Shown here: positions 63,708-64,000 of the stretch, one piece after another
Layout of the letters: each line of letters opens with the position of its first letter
How positions within the stretch are numbered: the first letter of the stretch is position 1
Assembly: GCA_001766655.1 (NCBI GenBank)
Contig: MJCC01000005.1
Span: 867,951 to 931,950, forward strand
Direction: 5' to 3'
DNA length: 64,000 bases
DNA from: Phytomonas francai
Lineage: Eukaryota > Euglenozoa > Kinetoplastea > Trypanosomatida > Trypanosomatidae
The notes under the pieces: generated by a model
Databases searched by the model: none
What the model saw: the letters and a program-made list of their open reading frames with translations, nothing else
What the model was told of the DNA's origin: nothing
Translations under genes and position numbers: made by a program

Positions 63708-64000
63708 CTCCAGCGTGTTCTAATCCTTAAAGGATATATATGTAATCCATAGAAGTATGGCGTGTATTTTGATTACTTCACTTAATGTTCTTGCAGCACA
63801 TAGAAATTATTGAAGAAACCCCTTGCAGAGAAACGAAAATTTAAACCTATAAGCCGTGAAAAAATTGTGAAAAGGGGGAAAAAAGTAAATGATATTTCAA
63901 AGGAAATGAAACATCATATCATTATATGGTAACGCAAAGGCGTCAAGGGAGTCAAGGCCTATTCCTCTTCGGAAAGAAGCTATTTAAGAGAAATTAAGCG
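63708..64000. other. Right-end spacer
   Basis: 293 bases to the window edge, AT-rich. An A/G-rich + strand run at 63868-63885 reads as a pyrimidine tract on the minus strand and may be a splice signal for the ERCC1-like gene. No gene start is visible before the edge. Confidence 0.4.

Overview
The window looks like nuclear chromosomal DNA of a trypanosomatid (Kinetoplastea). The evidence is: (i) every credible gene, about 22 firm plus a few small or weak ones, lies on the minus strand, head to tail and without introns; (ii) most genes are preceded, on the minus strand, by a pyrimidine-rich tract followed by AG 15-250 nt before the first ATG, which is the trans-splice (spliced-leader) acceptor arrangement; (iii) the proteins are typical of the group, with long low-complexity insertions in otherwise conserved families. 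Spacers are AT-rich and carry many (AT)n repeats, unlike the uniformly GC-rich DNA of Leishmania. I cannot name the genus from sequence alone. The whole window is best read as part of one polycistronic transcription unit read from high to low coordinates. No strand switch is seen. Because only ATG is likely to start translation here, starts were placed at the first ATG, and where possible the first ATG after a splice acceptor.

Layout in transcription order (right to left): ERCC1/Rad10-like repair protein (63.7-62.9 kb); SET-domain methyltransferase-like protein (62.6-61.7); a small basic protein of 79 aa (61.4); ribosomal protein L11/uL5 (60.9-60.3); unknown 440-aa protein (59.3-58.0); BCS1-like membrane AAA ATPase (57.6-55.1); a candidate 49-aa microprotein (54.76); MICU-like EF-hand protein (54.3-52.3); kinesin with a large motor-domain insertion (51.5-47.1); a very large NPRL2-like GATOR1 subunit (45.9-41.5); a 68-aa membrane microprotein (41.0); WD40 protein (40.0-37.8); a 1,196-aa predicted mitochondrial protein (36.0-32.4); porin-3-like mitochondrial outer-membrane barrel (31.7-30.2); UAA-family nucleotide-sugar transporter (29.5-27.9); a weak 92-aa membrane ORF; CHHC-type zinc-finger protein (27.3-25.9); Kelch-BTB protein (25.5-21.9); predicted mitochondrial coiled-coil protein (20.9-19.0); MFS transporter (18.3-16.6); SmD1 spliceosomal protein (14.3-14.0); a GC-rich low-complexity coiled-coil protein (13.3-10.9); CRAL-TRIO/Sec14-like protein ending in a CaaX box (10.3-8.6); a 1,765-aa membrane RING-finger protein (8.0-2.7); and the N-terminal 720 codons of a probable cytoplasmic dynein heavy chain that runs off the left end.

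The genes do not form a pathway. As usual in these genomes, unrelated housekeeping functions share a transcription unit and regulation is expected after transcription. Several encode predicted mitochondrial proteins (MICU-like, BCS1-like, porin-like, the 1,196-aa protein, the 646-aa protein), and two are motor proteins. I found no mobile element, CRISPR array, tRNA or rRNA. The less explained parts are the 2.2-kb gene-free stretch at 14.3-16.6 kb, the GC-richer spacer island at 36.9-37.7 kb, and short ORFs behind splice acceptors. No clearly novel multi-gene system is visible; the most interesting items are divergent members of known families and small unannotated proteins.
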